Source of the DNA: Latrodectus hesperus
Taxonomy: Eukaryota; Arthropoda; Arachnida; Araneae; Theridiidae
NCBI GenBank assembly: GCA_037975125.1
Contig: JAJQOW010000014.1
Location: forward strand, 5,616,785 to 5,680,784
Direction: 5' to 3'
DNA length: 64,000 nucleotides
Numbering within the stretch: position 1 is the stretch's first letter; every line of letters starts with the position of its first letter. A program made the translations under genes and the position numbers. Below the pieces are notes generated by a model that searched no databases, was not told the DNA's origin, and saw nothing but the letters and a program-made list of their open reading frames with translations. Below are positions 57,301-64,000 of this stretch, in pieces.

Positions 57301-59757
57301 AATATTAAACCAAATATTAAATACGTCTCGTAAAATAATTTCATAACACTAAGAAAATTGATTTTTATCCAGACTGAAAATTACTATGTGAAGAGTAAGT
57401 CTTTTCAGTAAACTAAAAACCTATACCTGTGGCATGACAGCCAATATGTGGGTGAAGGCCTACAATGCCCTTCTATTTTCCTGACCAAGGGCCCTGAAAT
57501 GTAGGGCATATGTCCCAGTAAGTTGGTCGACCTAACGCTAAACCCTCAGTGTTTAGTTCCTAAGGATGCTTGGTACTCAGTTTATGGACCCATTGAAGGG
57601 ATGAAAGGCTAAGTCAAACTAGCCCGGCCCAAAGACTGAATCTAGGACCTATGCTTTAAGAGCATAAAACACCACCACTAAGCCATTGTGCTTCTTTTCA
57701 GTAAACTATGTTTGGTAAATAATTTAGCTCATTTGACAATCATACTAGTACACATAGGATTTACTCAAACCATGTATATACTAACTCTTAATATATTACT
57801 TGTTCATGAAAATGTGATTAATGCAACATGCTTATCAAGTACAAAAACTTTCAAAGATTTAAATGTCTTTGAAGTTTGAATTCAAAATGTTAAACAAAAG
57901 ATTTCTGAGTAGTTATTTAATGTAAACATAGCAAAAATCCTAAATTATGAGAACAAAATTGTCTTTTAAAACAAATGACTTAAAAAAATGTGTTCAAGGC
58001 TTTTCCTAAAATAGTTCATCCCAGTTATTTTCAAATTCAACAATAATACCATTTTTAAAAAATATTTGGTGTCATACCTGTTAAGAATAAACTTTTTACG
58101 AGTTGATAATTTATATTTGTATAAAGTAAAAAATATACAATGCTGATGGAAAGACTAAGACGGTCAAAACAGAATCTAATATAATCTTTTTATAGCAATT
58201 ATAAGCATGGACTATAAAAAAACTAAAGGAAAGAGGAAAAAATACATACATAATTCAGGCAAGTTAAAATTTAGCCAACAATTTTTTTTCAATGCAAATA
58301 TCATACAACCCATTTAGATATCTTAAAATTCTCTTGTAATTTCACAACTTCTATAAAATAATCAAGAATGCATGAGAAATCTACTACTCAACTTGGGCAA
58401 TCCAAATGCTTATATCATAATAATGATCTGACAGTTTCTCCTAAATTACTTCAGGGAAATGTAAACAAATACTCAGTTTTACCACCTCAATGAGCTCTGT
58501 AGTTATAGTAAGAAAAATTGAAATACAAAACAAAATTAAAAGTTAACAAGTCTTGTGTATTAAATTGTGAAAATAGAGAAAACAACAGGGAATATTAAGA
58601 TATTTGTTTACAATAACCGGAAGAAATTTAGGAAAAACTGATTTGATGATGAAAAGATCATTATAATGATGTATAATACAGCGAGCGAAATACAAAACAA
58701 ATATTAAAGACAGTATTGAAATTCCAGCACTATATCCACACCGAAATAAAAAATGTCAATATAAAAGACAATATTTATATTCCGCGCAACATCTGAAGTT
58801 AAATAAAATATTAATATGAAAAAACAGTATTTAAACTACTGTGCTTTACACCCAATTAAAAAAAATCCAAAATGAAATTGGCAAGCATTTATGGGATGTG
58901 ATCATAATACTGATTTCTAAGAATTGATAGACAGGCAGGCTGCATACTAGGGAGCAAGTCTCTAACATGCACTTATCGCCCACAATGATGCTGCTGCACG
59001 TGAGCAACACGTCAAAAAGTAGCACATACTGAAGCGTTGAAAGCAACTGTGCAATGAATAGGAGCAGGTATTATTTACATTTATACTTTTATTTTTGTCT
59101 ATTTTTTCAGTGTCTTCTGCTTTTGTGTTGGCCTGAAAACTACGTGGGTTCTAAATCATTGACATTGTACTAAATATTAGAAGTTTGGAAAAGAAAAAAT
59201 GCCAATGGAGAAACTTTACTATTACACAGTATAATTTCATTTTGTGTCACATTTGAAAAATAAAATTATATCAACAGGCAAGGTATAAAATAAGGAAATG
59301 TTGGATTGTTATTCCAAAACATCTGATTTCTATTAAATGTTATTCACTGTACTTAAATGACAAAGGCACAATCTTACATTTATAAATATACTAATATAAT
59401 TAACATAACATTAAGTTTACACTATTTTTTTCAAGATTATGTTCATGACAGAAGTAGAGTTAAATAGAAATTTTATTAATTTTTTTTACAAAAAAATTAG
59501 CTAAATTTGCTTTGAATTTGAAAACTAGTTTTTACTGCGTAATGTTGTACTGCCTGTCTGCTGCCTGCCAAACACATATATCTGTTTTTCATGTGAAACA
59601 TCTCAAAGATGAATCAAGAGTACTATTCAATTAAATGCTGCAAACAGAACTAAAATATCTACTTTTGGCACCAAACTCCATATTCTAGATCTCAATTTTA
59701 GTGAGAATTCTCCTTTACATTTACTGTTGTAGATGTCACCTGTCTTACTCCACTAAT

Positions 59758-59799
<42 letters not shown>

Positions 59800-61694
59800 A
59801 GACTCAAAACAAATATAGTCTTCTAACAGATATTAAAATATGTAAAAACATACAGTCTTACACCATTGAAAAATCAACCTGCTGCAACTTCTTGATTTTC
59901 TCTACAGTAAAAAGCTATTGCATCTGATTCCACATTTCATGCCAATCTACTGAAATATCCTACACTCACCATCTTTTGTTAAAAAAAACATTATTGCATT
60001 TAAATTGAAAGTCTCCTGTCAATTCACAGAGAAGACAATTATCAGCTGACAAGCTTAAATTATTCAAGGCAGAGTTTCACTAGCTGGTTTGTAAAGGTAT
60101 CAAACAACCCTGGGCAAGTTCAATTCATGTTTTGCCCAAATAAAGAGCAATTCAAGCTTTAGGAGATTTTTGTCATTTATAACAATAGTCATAATGCCAG
60201 AAGATGAGACTTTTCCACAAATTGAATTTGACATAAACCTTCAATAAAATATATCAGTGGAAGTACTTGATATTCTTAAAATGTAATACTTGAGCCTTTT
60301 AGCTTATATGAACATTTGTATATAATATTTGGCTTGTTTAATGCTATACAAGCAATGTAATGTTTCATGGACAATATATTCAGAGGTTTAGACTTTGCTT
60401 ACATTGACAACATTCTAACTGTCTTCTATGTATTCAATATGTAAACTGTCTTATACATGGAGTGCCAGCAGCGCAGTAGCTTCACACTGCTTCTTGTAAA
60501 ATCAGCAGTCAACTATCACTTGCCCCTGGCAATGATTGGGAGGTTGACCACTCTCCCTTACAAGGTTTCTGAAGCTCTATAGATTAGGACAAATCTATGT
60601 TGCCTGCACTGCTATGTATACATGTCTTACATGTGTTGATAGAATTACTAGATGATCAGAAGTTATCCCCATCAAACAACTAAAACCATAGCAAATGCAA
60701 TCTTCATATGCTGGATATCACAATTTGGTGTATTTCAATATATTACAACTAATTAGATACATCAATTCTAGAATGATTTGTTCTGTTCATGAACTCAACT
60801 TATTGGTATTAAACACACTTGAATAATTATTTACAAATATAAATTCAACTGCATAGTAAAGCATTTTCTTCACTGGTTTAAGGTGGTGTTTTGAACTCAT
60901 GCACATGACTATTGGGTTGAAATATTTCCCAATGTACTTCGAAGAATCTAATTTTCTTTAAAAAAATTATGCTTTAAGTTATTATTGATGGTTCTTCTCT
61001 TCGATTCACTGGAGAATACTTTCACTTTCATTAGAGAGCAAACTAAAATTCACATAGTAAAGTAATTAATTAAGAGCTAGAATAAGTAAGTAATTAAGTA
61101 AAGTAAAGTAATTAAGAGCTAGAATAGGGTCATTCAGACTAACAGATAGATCTAAATATGGTAATGAAACAAATTTTCTGCACCCAGACATTGCAAAATG
61201 CTGGTATGTGTTTCCTAGAGTAGATACTATATAAACGTTCCTCCAACAATCATATGCTGGACCATTTGAAAAATAATCCAGAAACAAGTTCTTTTTAATA
61301 GATTTTAATGATAAATAAAAATAAGGTTTCAATGGCCCAGCATAAATCTTGTTATAGGCAAATATTTTAAATACTATAATAAGTACAATGACTTAAATTA
61401 ATGTTAACATTAGTAATTTGTTAAGTATTAATGGAAAAATGAAACCAGAACCAATTTTTAAACAAAGATTGGCAACTTACAGGTTAAAATATAAGCATCA
61501 GAATTTAGCTGTCATAAATTAAATAGTTATAGTTGAAAGTCTAAAGAAATATTAATTTCTTTTTATGCAGAATGATAAAATTTTATAATTGTTATAAAAA
61601 TGTGTTAACGTGCTATGAACAAATATGAAATACCTGTAACACAAGAACCAACACTCGTTGGTTTGTGAGCAGTGACAACATAATTATACGCCAT
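30180..61694 (-). CDS. DDB1: DDB1, DNA damage-binding protein 1 (18 exons seen, 3' end missing)
   Basis: DDB1 is the nuclear adaptor that joins CUL4-RBX1 ubiquitin ligases to DCAF substrate receptors, and pairs with DDB2 in UV-damage recognition. The translated exons align collinearly with animal DDB1 from the N-terminus ([15 protein letters not shown]) onward, including [34 protein letters not shown] and SASTQA. In family terms the window covers propellers BPA and BPB and about half of BPC, roughly 855 of 1140 residues; the rest of BPC and the C-terminal domain are not found. Introns run from 118 bp to 7.7 kb and all follow GT-AG. Phases agree at every junction but exon 2/3, which lacks one base. 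The start is the only ATG in frame with the conserved N-terminus. Identification is by recalled family sequence, but similarity extends over all 18 exons, so confidence is high. Confidence 0.97.
30983..31095 (-). CDS. DDB1: DDB1 exon 17
   Basis: Encodes a serine-rich variable loop ([19 protein letters not shown]), then [17 protein letters not shown] plus one base of Val. The loop differs from vertebrates in sequence but not much in length; [14 protein letters not shown] rejoins the conserved frame. The donor is G|GTTCTG. Confidence 0.95.
31214..31342 (-). CDS. DDB1: DDB1 exon 16
   Basis: Encodes [20 protein letters not shown] through [13 protein letters not shown] plus two bases of Ser. SASTQA precedes the variable serine-rich loop of BPC. 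The intron to exon 17 is only 118 bp. Confidence 0.96.
31835..31930 (-). CDS. DDB1: DDB1 exon 15
   Basis: Encodes [32 protein letters not shown] plus two bases of Arg. [16 protein letters not shown] is diagnostic. The donor is GTAAGT. Confidence 0.97.
32855..33039 (-). CDS. DDB1: DDB1 exon 14
   Basis: Encodes [55 protein letters not shown] and SEGYPD plus two bases of Ser. This is the most conserved part of DDB1 (BPB/BPC linker region) and is nearly identical to vertebrates. The donor is AG|GTGAGA. Confidence 0.98.
34088..34218 (-). CDS. DDB1: DDB1 exon 13
   Basis: Encodes (D)[43 protein letters not shown]. Matches the family stretch IIPRSIL...YLLCALGDG. Ends in phase 0 with donor AAG|GTTAAA. 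Confidence 0.96.
34940..35253. mobile_element. piggyBac-type MITE, 314 bp
   Basis: Perfect inverted termini CCCTTTAACTGTCA / TGACAGTTAAAGGG, bordered on both sides by TTAA (34936-34939, 35254-35257), the target of piggyBac transposases. The interior has several short ATATCGGG/CCCGAATAT palindromes and no meaningful frame. Lies in DDB1 intron 12. The weak 67-codon frame at 35215-35418 runs out of it and is not a gene. Confidence 0.9.
35646..35806 (-). CDS. DDB1: DDB1 exon 12
   Basis: Encodes [36 protein letters not shown] and YKEMLGG plus one base. The WTDIS(I)RIL core and KEMLGG are family hallmarks. The donor is GGTG|GTTAGT; phase 1 agrees with exon 13. The 4.2-kb intron upstream of it carries two transposon relics. 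Confidence 0.96.
37826..38956 (+). pseudogene. Tc1-like transposon relic in DDB1 intron 11
   Basis: Diverged inverted ends (GTTTAGTCACATTAATGCAATC at left; its partner at about 38930-38956 keeps GTGACTGGAC). Plus-strand pieces: [10 protein letters not shown] start at 37965, [17 protein letters not shown], then in shifted frames YYGLGHVF or [23 protein letters not shown] (second catalytic D kept), FKEHQEEF, and [10 protein letters not shown]. In Tc1 transposases this last motif is NPIE(N/H)LW, so the third catalytic residue Glu is Gly. At least five stops or frameshifts. The 77-codon frame 37938-38171 and the 84-codon minus frame are parts or shadows. Confidence 0.8.
39021..39813 (-). mobile_element. 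Internally deleted LINE (5' end joined to 3' end)
   Basis: Flanked by an 11-bp duplication AACACTACATT (39010-39020, 39814-39824). On the minus strand it opens with GGGGCCTGAGCAGC..., GC-rich like a LINE 5' UTR, has an ATG-initiated frame [16 protein letters not shown] (from 39414) like an ORF1 start, and then passes into [18 protein letters not shown] (C-x2-C-x8-H-x4-C), the zinc-binding end of ORF2, and a 3' UTR ending in (AAG)n. RT and endonuclease are absent. Lies in DDB1 intron 11. Confidence 0.75.
40027..40205 (-). CDS. DDB1: DDB1 exon 11
   Basis: Encodes [20 protein letters not shown] through [13 protein letters not shown] plus GG. Two donors compete: CAA|GTAGGG and GG|GTAATT. Only the second, five bases later, meets exon 12 in phase and keeps the family spacing (RQ-V-G-HT against RQ-I-S-HT), so it was chosen. 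Confidence 0.94.
40683..40791 (-). CDS. DDB1: DDB1 exon 10
   Basis: Completes Arg, then [16 protein letters not shown] through [10 protein letters not shown]. Start of propeller BPB, the blade set that docks the cullin in known structures. The donor is CAG|GTAAAA, phase 0. Confidence 0.95.
41293..41582 (-). repeat. tRNA-derived SINE, family A, old copy
   Basis: Minus-strand head GCCAACGGATGACTGAGTGG and decayed B-box GGGTTTGAATCCC; the tail region GTTAGTCACCCAATGTCC matches the other copies with changes. Flanked by AACTTAAT at 41285-41292 and 41583-41590. Lies in DDB1 intron 9. Confidence 0.85.
42801..42976 (-). CDS. DDB1: DDB1 exon 9
   Basis: Encodes [39 protein letters not shown] and LILSFVGQT plus two bases of Arg. 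This spans the BPA/BPB transition of the family. Ends in phase 2. Confidence 0.97.
43154..43354 (-). CDS. DDB1: DDB1 exon 8
   Basis: Sixty-seven codons, [20 protein letters not shown] through [10 protein letters not shown]. Contains GSRLGDSQL and [18 protein letters not shown], which are nearly invariant in DDB1. Both ends are phase 0; the intron to exon 9 is only 177 bp. Confidence 0.97.
44715..44873 (-). CDS. DDB1: DDB1 exon 7
   Basis: Fifty-three codons in phase 0: [20 protein letters not shown], then [18 protein letters not shown], ending [24 protein letters not shown] is identical to the vertebrate protein over this run. The donor is GAA|GTAAGA. Confidence 0.97.
45163..45260 (-). CDS. 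DDB1: DDB1 exon 6
   Basis: Encodes [19 protein letters not shown] through [11 protein letters not shown]. The GQESITY motif and the IAIAP repeat of the family are kept. The acceptor is TTTCAG and the donor AAG|GTTATC; ends in phase 0. Confidence 0.96.
46956..47816 (-). mobile_element. 5'-truncated LINE with RNase H domain
   Basis: A 12-bp duplication ATAAAACATACT (46944-46955, 47817-47828) flanks it. A 278-codon open frame (46989-47825) holds an RNase H domain: FTDGS (D32), SELIAI (E69), SDSRSS (D94), [13 protein letters not shown] (H137, D147), then [17 protein letters not shown] (C-x2-C-x8-H-x3-C). These are the DEDD residues and the zinc-binding tail of I/Jockey-type LINE ORF2. RT and endonuclease are missing, so it cannot move itself. 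The 3' end carries (CAA)n. It lies in DDB1 intron 5, same strand. Confidence 0.92.
46989..47825 (-). pseudogene. LINE ORF2 C-terminal fragment, 278 codons, no stops
   Basis: Uninterrupted frame covering only RNase H plus zinc-binding tail. The apparent start codon (47825-47823) lies inside the target-site duplication, so it belongs to the host DNA, not to the LINE. All four RNase H carboxylates are present, which suggests a recent insertion. It is the remains of a polyprotein about four times longer; a translated product is not expected, though not excluded. Confidence 0.85.
47851..48027 (-). repeat. tRNA-derived SINE, family B, diverged copy
   Basis: Minus strand reads GTTCATGGGTTGAATCCCAC, then ATAATCCACTTAAAACTGTA and CTAATTAGCCCTC, then CTGTTGAGCAACAAAC. 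Each block aligns with the copy at 1586-1763. It sits about 25 bp from the LINE in the same intron. Confidence 0.75.
48424..48614 (-). CDS. DDB1: DDB1 exon 5
   Basis: Starts with the third base of an Arg codon, then [15 protein letters not shown] through [11 protein letters not shown]. The Met at the front is internal (family has LEELHV), not a start. Contains [15 protein letters not shown] and KGPW, typical of BPA. The donor is GTAAGTG; ends in phase 1. Confidence 0.96.
48990..49435 (+). mobile_element. LINE-derived chimera (unrelated 5' block plus ORF2 tail)
   Basis: From about 49195 the plus strand encodes [47 protein letters not shown], closely related to the tail of the LINE at 46956-47816 (C-x2-C-x8-H-x3-C kept), and ends with AACAACAACAG. 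The first 200 bp (GC-rich, GGGTGAGGGGATGCCAC...) are not ORF2 sequence and may be a LINE 5' UTR. ACATTTTTT at 48980 and 49436 may be a target duplication. Lies in DDB1 intron 4, antisense to the gene. Confidence 0.7.
50951..51096 (-). CDS. DDB1: DDB1 exon 4
   Basis: Starts in phase 0 with [19 protein letters not shown] and runs to KELKAFNL plus two bases of Arg. It contains the highly conserved [13 protein letters not shown] stretch. The donor is CAG|GTATTG. Confidence 0.96.
52446..52558. repeat. Short tandem repeat in DDB1 intron 3
   Basis: Four copies of TATTTAATGATGCTAAAAA (third copy reads TATGTAATGATG) spaced 27-39 bp apart. Confidence 0.85.
52786..52902 (-). CDS. DDB1: DDB1 exon 3
   Basis: Thirty-nine codons, [20 protein letters not shown] through ITRAYGNVA. 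The acceptor is CTTATAG and the donor GTATGT. Both ends are phase 0. KDLLF and KYNACILE match the family exactly; the segment just after (CIYENDNME) is variable in the family. Confidence 0.95.
53191..53665. mobile_element. MITE-like inverted-repeat element, 475 bp
   Basis: Ends are CCTGCCAACTTT and, inverted, AAAAGTTGGCAGG. The interior is GC-richer than its surroundings and includes the palindrome GCGTAAAATTTACGC and repeated GCGTAAAA near the right end. No transposase frame. No clear target duplication, so the superfamily (hAT-like is possible) is open. Lies in DDB1 intron 2. Confidence 0.65.
53816..53963 (-). CDS. DDB1: DDB1 exon 2
   Basis: Encodes [20 protein letters not shown] through [12 protein letters not shown], the first blades of propeller BPA. 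The acceptor ends in TTTTACAG. The only usable donor is CCCCG|GTAAG, which leaves phase 2, while exon 3 starts in phase 0. One extra G before GTAAG would restore both a perfect donor and the family's residue count. See the finding on the apparent lost base. Confidence 0.93.
55044..56289 (+). mobile_element. piggyBac-like element, internally deleted, 1246 bp
   Basis: TTAA on both sides (55040-55043, 56290-56293). Inverted ends CACTAATCATACCATAAC and, reversed, CACTCATCATACTAAC; subterminal GGTCAAATGACCC palindromes at both sides. Contains the 5' and 3' ends of a transposase gene with the catalytic middle gone. Non-autonomous. Lies in DDB1 intron 1, antisense to the gene. Confidence 0.92.
55520..56113 (+). 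pseudogene. piggyBac transposase, N-terminal part, catalytic core deleted
   Basis: A 197-codon frame without stops. Residues 1-80 are acidic and serine-rich, as in piggyBac N-termini, with KRRRL-like basic text (CGQKRRLL). Residues 95-160 ([47 protein letters not shown]) match the start of the DDE_Tnp_1_7 domain. None of the three catalytic Asp regions is present. Soon after WSLS the sequence jumps to the C-terminal cysteine-rich domain, which is in another frame (56014-56088, C-x2-C-x7-C-x6-C-x2-C), so the last 30 residues of the open frame are not natural. Family members are about 550-600 residues. Confidence 0.88.
56386..57259. mobile_element. Inverted-repeat element with TA duplication, 874 bp
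   Basis: Termini CTGTATTTTCCTGTATATAA and its inverse at the right end match over about 22 bp, extending to ATAATC(T/A)GC. TA flanks both sides (56384-56385, 57260-57261). No coding frame survives. TA targets and the terminus suggest a Tc1/mariner/pogo-type non-autonomous element. Lies in DDB1 intron 1, beside the split SINE. Confidence 0.85.
57416..57693 (-). repeat. tRNA-derived SINE, family D
   Basis: A perfect 15-bp duplication CTTTTCAGTAAACTA flanks it (57401-57415, 57694-57708). Minus-strand head has CAATGGCTTAGTGGTGGTG (A-box) and GGTCCTAGATTCAG (weak B-box). The body is distinct from families A-C. The 63-codon frame 57688-57879 starts at its edge and is not a gene. Confidence 0.88.
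59759..59792. repeat. Poly-T tract
   Basis: About 34 consecutive T, then TTAAAAAAAA. In DDB1 sense this is poly-A. No retroelement was recognised beside it. Confidence 0.9.
61634..61694 (-). CDS. DDB1: DDB1 exon 1 (start codon exon)
   Basis: Encodes [20 protein letters not shown] plus the first base of a Gly codon. ATG is at 61694-61692. The donor GTATTT follows at 61633. Length 61 nt, ending in phase 1. The human protein starts with a nearly identical stretch (MSYNYVVTAQKPT), which fixes the start. Confidence 0.96.
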
Positions 61695-61850
61695 AGTCGG
61701 TGTAAAATGTTAGAACATAGATCGTTGCAACAATAAACCTATATCTTTTTATTTGTTAAGAAATTTTAGTTTGTGAAAGACCCTTTACCGCCGATGGACT
61801 TATAATATAAACAACTTTACGTCACGACCACCGAGTTTAGTTGTAAATTA
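61695..61850 (-). promoter_or_regulatory. DDB1 5' leader and probable promoter
   Basis: The 150 bases upstream of the DDB1 ATG are less AT-rich than the surroundings. A CRE-like TACGTCAC lies at 61818-61825 (GTGACGTA on the coding strand) and a short GC patch (ACCGCCGATGG on the + strand) at about 61788-61798. No clear TATA box at a convincing distance. The transcription start is not determinable from sequence alone. Confidence 0.4.
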
Positions 61851-64000
61851 CAATTCTCAGATTACTTAAATCAAGAATTCTGAAATTTATTAAATTATCA
61901 AATTAATTAATTTTTTGAAAGAAACGTTCAAGAATGCATAAATTATAACTTAAGTATGAAAAATTCAACAAAATAAATTAGATGTTGTAAATTCTTGATT
62001 TTCACATTCATTACAAAGAGAATCATAAGCGCATTTTTTCGCGAGGAAGAAAGCCAGTACTCAGCATGAAGCACTTTCACATAGGCTAGGCTGAAGTGAA
62101 TGTATTTGGGACCTTGTTACTTTTCAGGTACTTGATACATATTGTGTACAGTTACTTTTACAGTAACAAGTATTTTACCAATAACATTTTGTATTTGTTA
62201 CAATATCTTTTGTACTGCCATCTATTGGATAAAGAGATAATGACAAAGTTTTTTAAATTTTATAAATAAATTGAATAAAAACTTTATTAATTATAAATAA
62301 ATTAATCAGTTAAAGCTAAATAATTAAATCTATAATATTTTATATTATTCCATAAAATTAATTAATGTTAATTTAAATTTGTATCACTTATAAATAAGCA
62401 TTCACTTAAATATTAATAAAAGGAGCTTATGTAATAATCTATAAGAAATAATTCTTATTATTTATGAAACATTTCATTAAATGCAATTTTTTGTTTTTTC
62501 CTGTAATGTTTTCATTTTTAGTATGAGGCAAAGGAATATGAGTTATTTCTCTACAAACCGTTTTCCTGCGAAAAATTTTGAACTTAAAAATTTTCTTAAA
62601 CATATTTCATTCAATATAAAAATCATAACCTTTTGTGATTTATATTTGTTTTCAGAATTTATATCTGCTCTAAGTAAATTTTCAAATTACTCAATTGTAA
62701 TTTTAAAAGATTTCCAATGTTAATTAAAATATAAAATCAGACAAGGTAATATAATTTCTATTTTCAAACCTAATCAGCTTAATTTTTTGTTTGAATTTAG
62801 TAAGATTTTCCAATTATATAAATGAATTTTTAAAATCAACTGGTAAATAGTTTGCAAAGAATTGTAAAGTGGGAGGTTTAATCAATTATAAAGAAATTTT
62901 ATTTTAAGTTTGCTTACTAAAATACATCAATTAATAAAAAAATTAAATTAAATTTCTTTTATTTTTCTATTATCAAACATTAAAGTGACAATCATAGTGA
63001 AAATTGTTGATATGTAATAAATAGTAATTTTTATTATAAAAGACGTTTATTTTTTTAAACTTTTATATAATAGATAAACCTGATTTTTCTAAAATAAAAA
63101 TTTCATAACTCACATATCTTGTTTCAGTTTCTTAAATCTTAAACAATGTATGGATAAATAAAGTAGCTTTCCAATTGGAACTGTATTAATTATGTTTAAG
63201 TGAATATGATCATTTTATATTAGAGTAACTTCTATAGTTGATAAAAATTCATTAAATATTAAAATCTATAAAACAGTTTTACCAACAATTTAAATGTTAT
63301 AATGTTTCAATGTAAAATAGTGAGTAATGTAATGTTTAATACAAAATGGAGGAACACATAAAAATACATATATTTTACTTACATCAATAAATAGTTTAAA
63401 AAATAAACATGACGGTAATAATAAAGATAAAGTAAAAATTAACTCAATTAAAAAATTTTTTTCATTTTGAAACTCTAAACTAAAATGAGTAACTACCTTT
63501 ATTAGGTTTAAATCAACATTTTCATTATATGAATTAAAAGTTAGTTGTATGGTAAAAAATATAAAAGATCATTTTTTCTAAAAGTTTAAATTCTATTTAT
63601 TTATAGTAAAATATAGTGAAACTGAAACATGGTTGAATAAAAATAAACATATTTATGCGGAATCATAATAAAAAAATATACATAGTGCTAAAAATAGCAA
63701 TGGAAATATATAAACAGATTTAATTTATGCATTATTTTTAATTTAAGAAACCTGACCATCAAATAAAGGTTCAAATAAATATGTTATATATGTTCTTAAA
63801 ATTAAATTAAATTTTTAAAAGAAATAATAACAAAAAAGTCAATAAAAATTGCGAAATACATAACAAGAATATCAGGCTTTTCTTATATTTAAAAAACGTG
63901 TAATATATTTGAAAAAGAACGATAATCACTAAATAAATATGCCACGATCATTGATTTTCTCAACTCATTTATTTTATTAACCAAAACGAAACAAATGTAC
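61851..64000. other. Upstream flank of DDB1
   Basis: AT-rich except 62025-62235, which is GC-richer and contains CGCATTTTTTCGCGAGG and CTGCCATCTATTGG (see findings). The 80-codon frame at 62481-62723 is AT-driven with no recognisable motif. No second gene recognised. Confidence 0.6.

Noticed and set aside
62481..62723. 80-codon plus-strand frame upstream of DDB1
   Set aside because: Phe/Asn/Lys/Ser-rich composition dictated by AT content, no motif and no splice or promoter context.

Overview
This is a piece of an animal nuclear genome. It is very AT-rich, the one host gene is cut into many exons by GT-AG introns, there are long (TA)n arrays, and decayed animal transposons are dense (Tc1, mariner, piggyBac, LINEs, tRNA-derived SINEs). 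Protein similarity and the style of the repeats fit an arthropod, most likely a chelicerate such as a spider. That assignment is inference from remembered family resemblance, not from a search.

The only host gene I recognise is DDB1 (DNA damage-binding protein 1, the adaptor of CUL4 ubiquitin ligases), on the minus strand. Its ATG is at 61694. Eighteen coding exons can be followed down to about 30180, covering about 855 of the roughly 1140 residues usual for the family. The phases of all exon junctions agree except one: the exon 2/exon 3 junction is one base short, which looks like a lost G at the exon 2 donor. The last quarter of the protein (second half of the third beta-propeller and the C-terminal helical domain) is not found in the window. 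A 500-base N gap lies at 28729-29228, just beyond the last recognised exon.

The introns hold the repeat story. Intron 1 has a tRNA-derived SINE split by a piggyBac-like element with perfect TTAA duplications, an 874-bp inverted-repeat element, and an intact SINE copy. Intron 2 has a small inverted-repeat element. Introns 4 and 5 have LINE 3' ends and a SINE. Intron 9 has a SINE. Intron 11 has a dead Tc1-like element and an internally deleted LINE. Intron 12 has a 314-bp TTAA-flanked MITE.

The left part (1-28728) has no recognisable host exon. It holds a SINE with 14-bp duplications (1586-1763), a Tc1-like element carrying a nested LINE 3' end (3123-5013), a mariner (5241-6507), five (TA)n arrays (the largest 775 bp), a degenerate long-period tandem repeat (9.7-10.4 kb), a SINE inserted in a SINE (16.5-17.1 kb), a LINE 3' end (about 21 kb), a 24-bp tandem repeat, a Tc1-like fragment (about 22 kb) and another SINE (22.7-23.0 kb). 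The rest is plain AT-rich DNA. I saw no CRISPR array, no operon, and nothing amounting to a new biological system. The observations most worth checking are the apparent DDB1 frame break, the missing DDB1 3' end, the internally deleted piggyBac with an intact N-terminal reading frame, and the LINE-derived chimeras.
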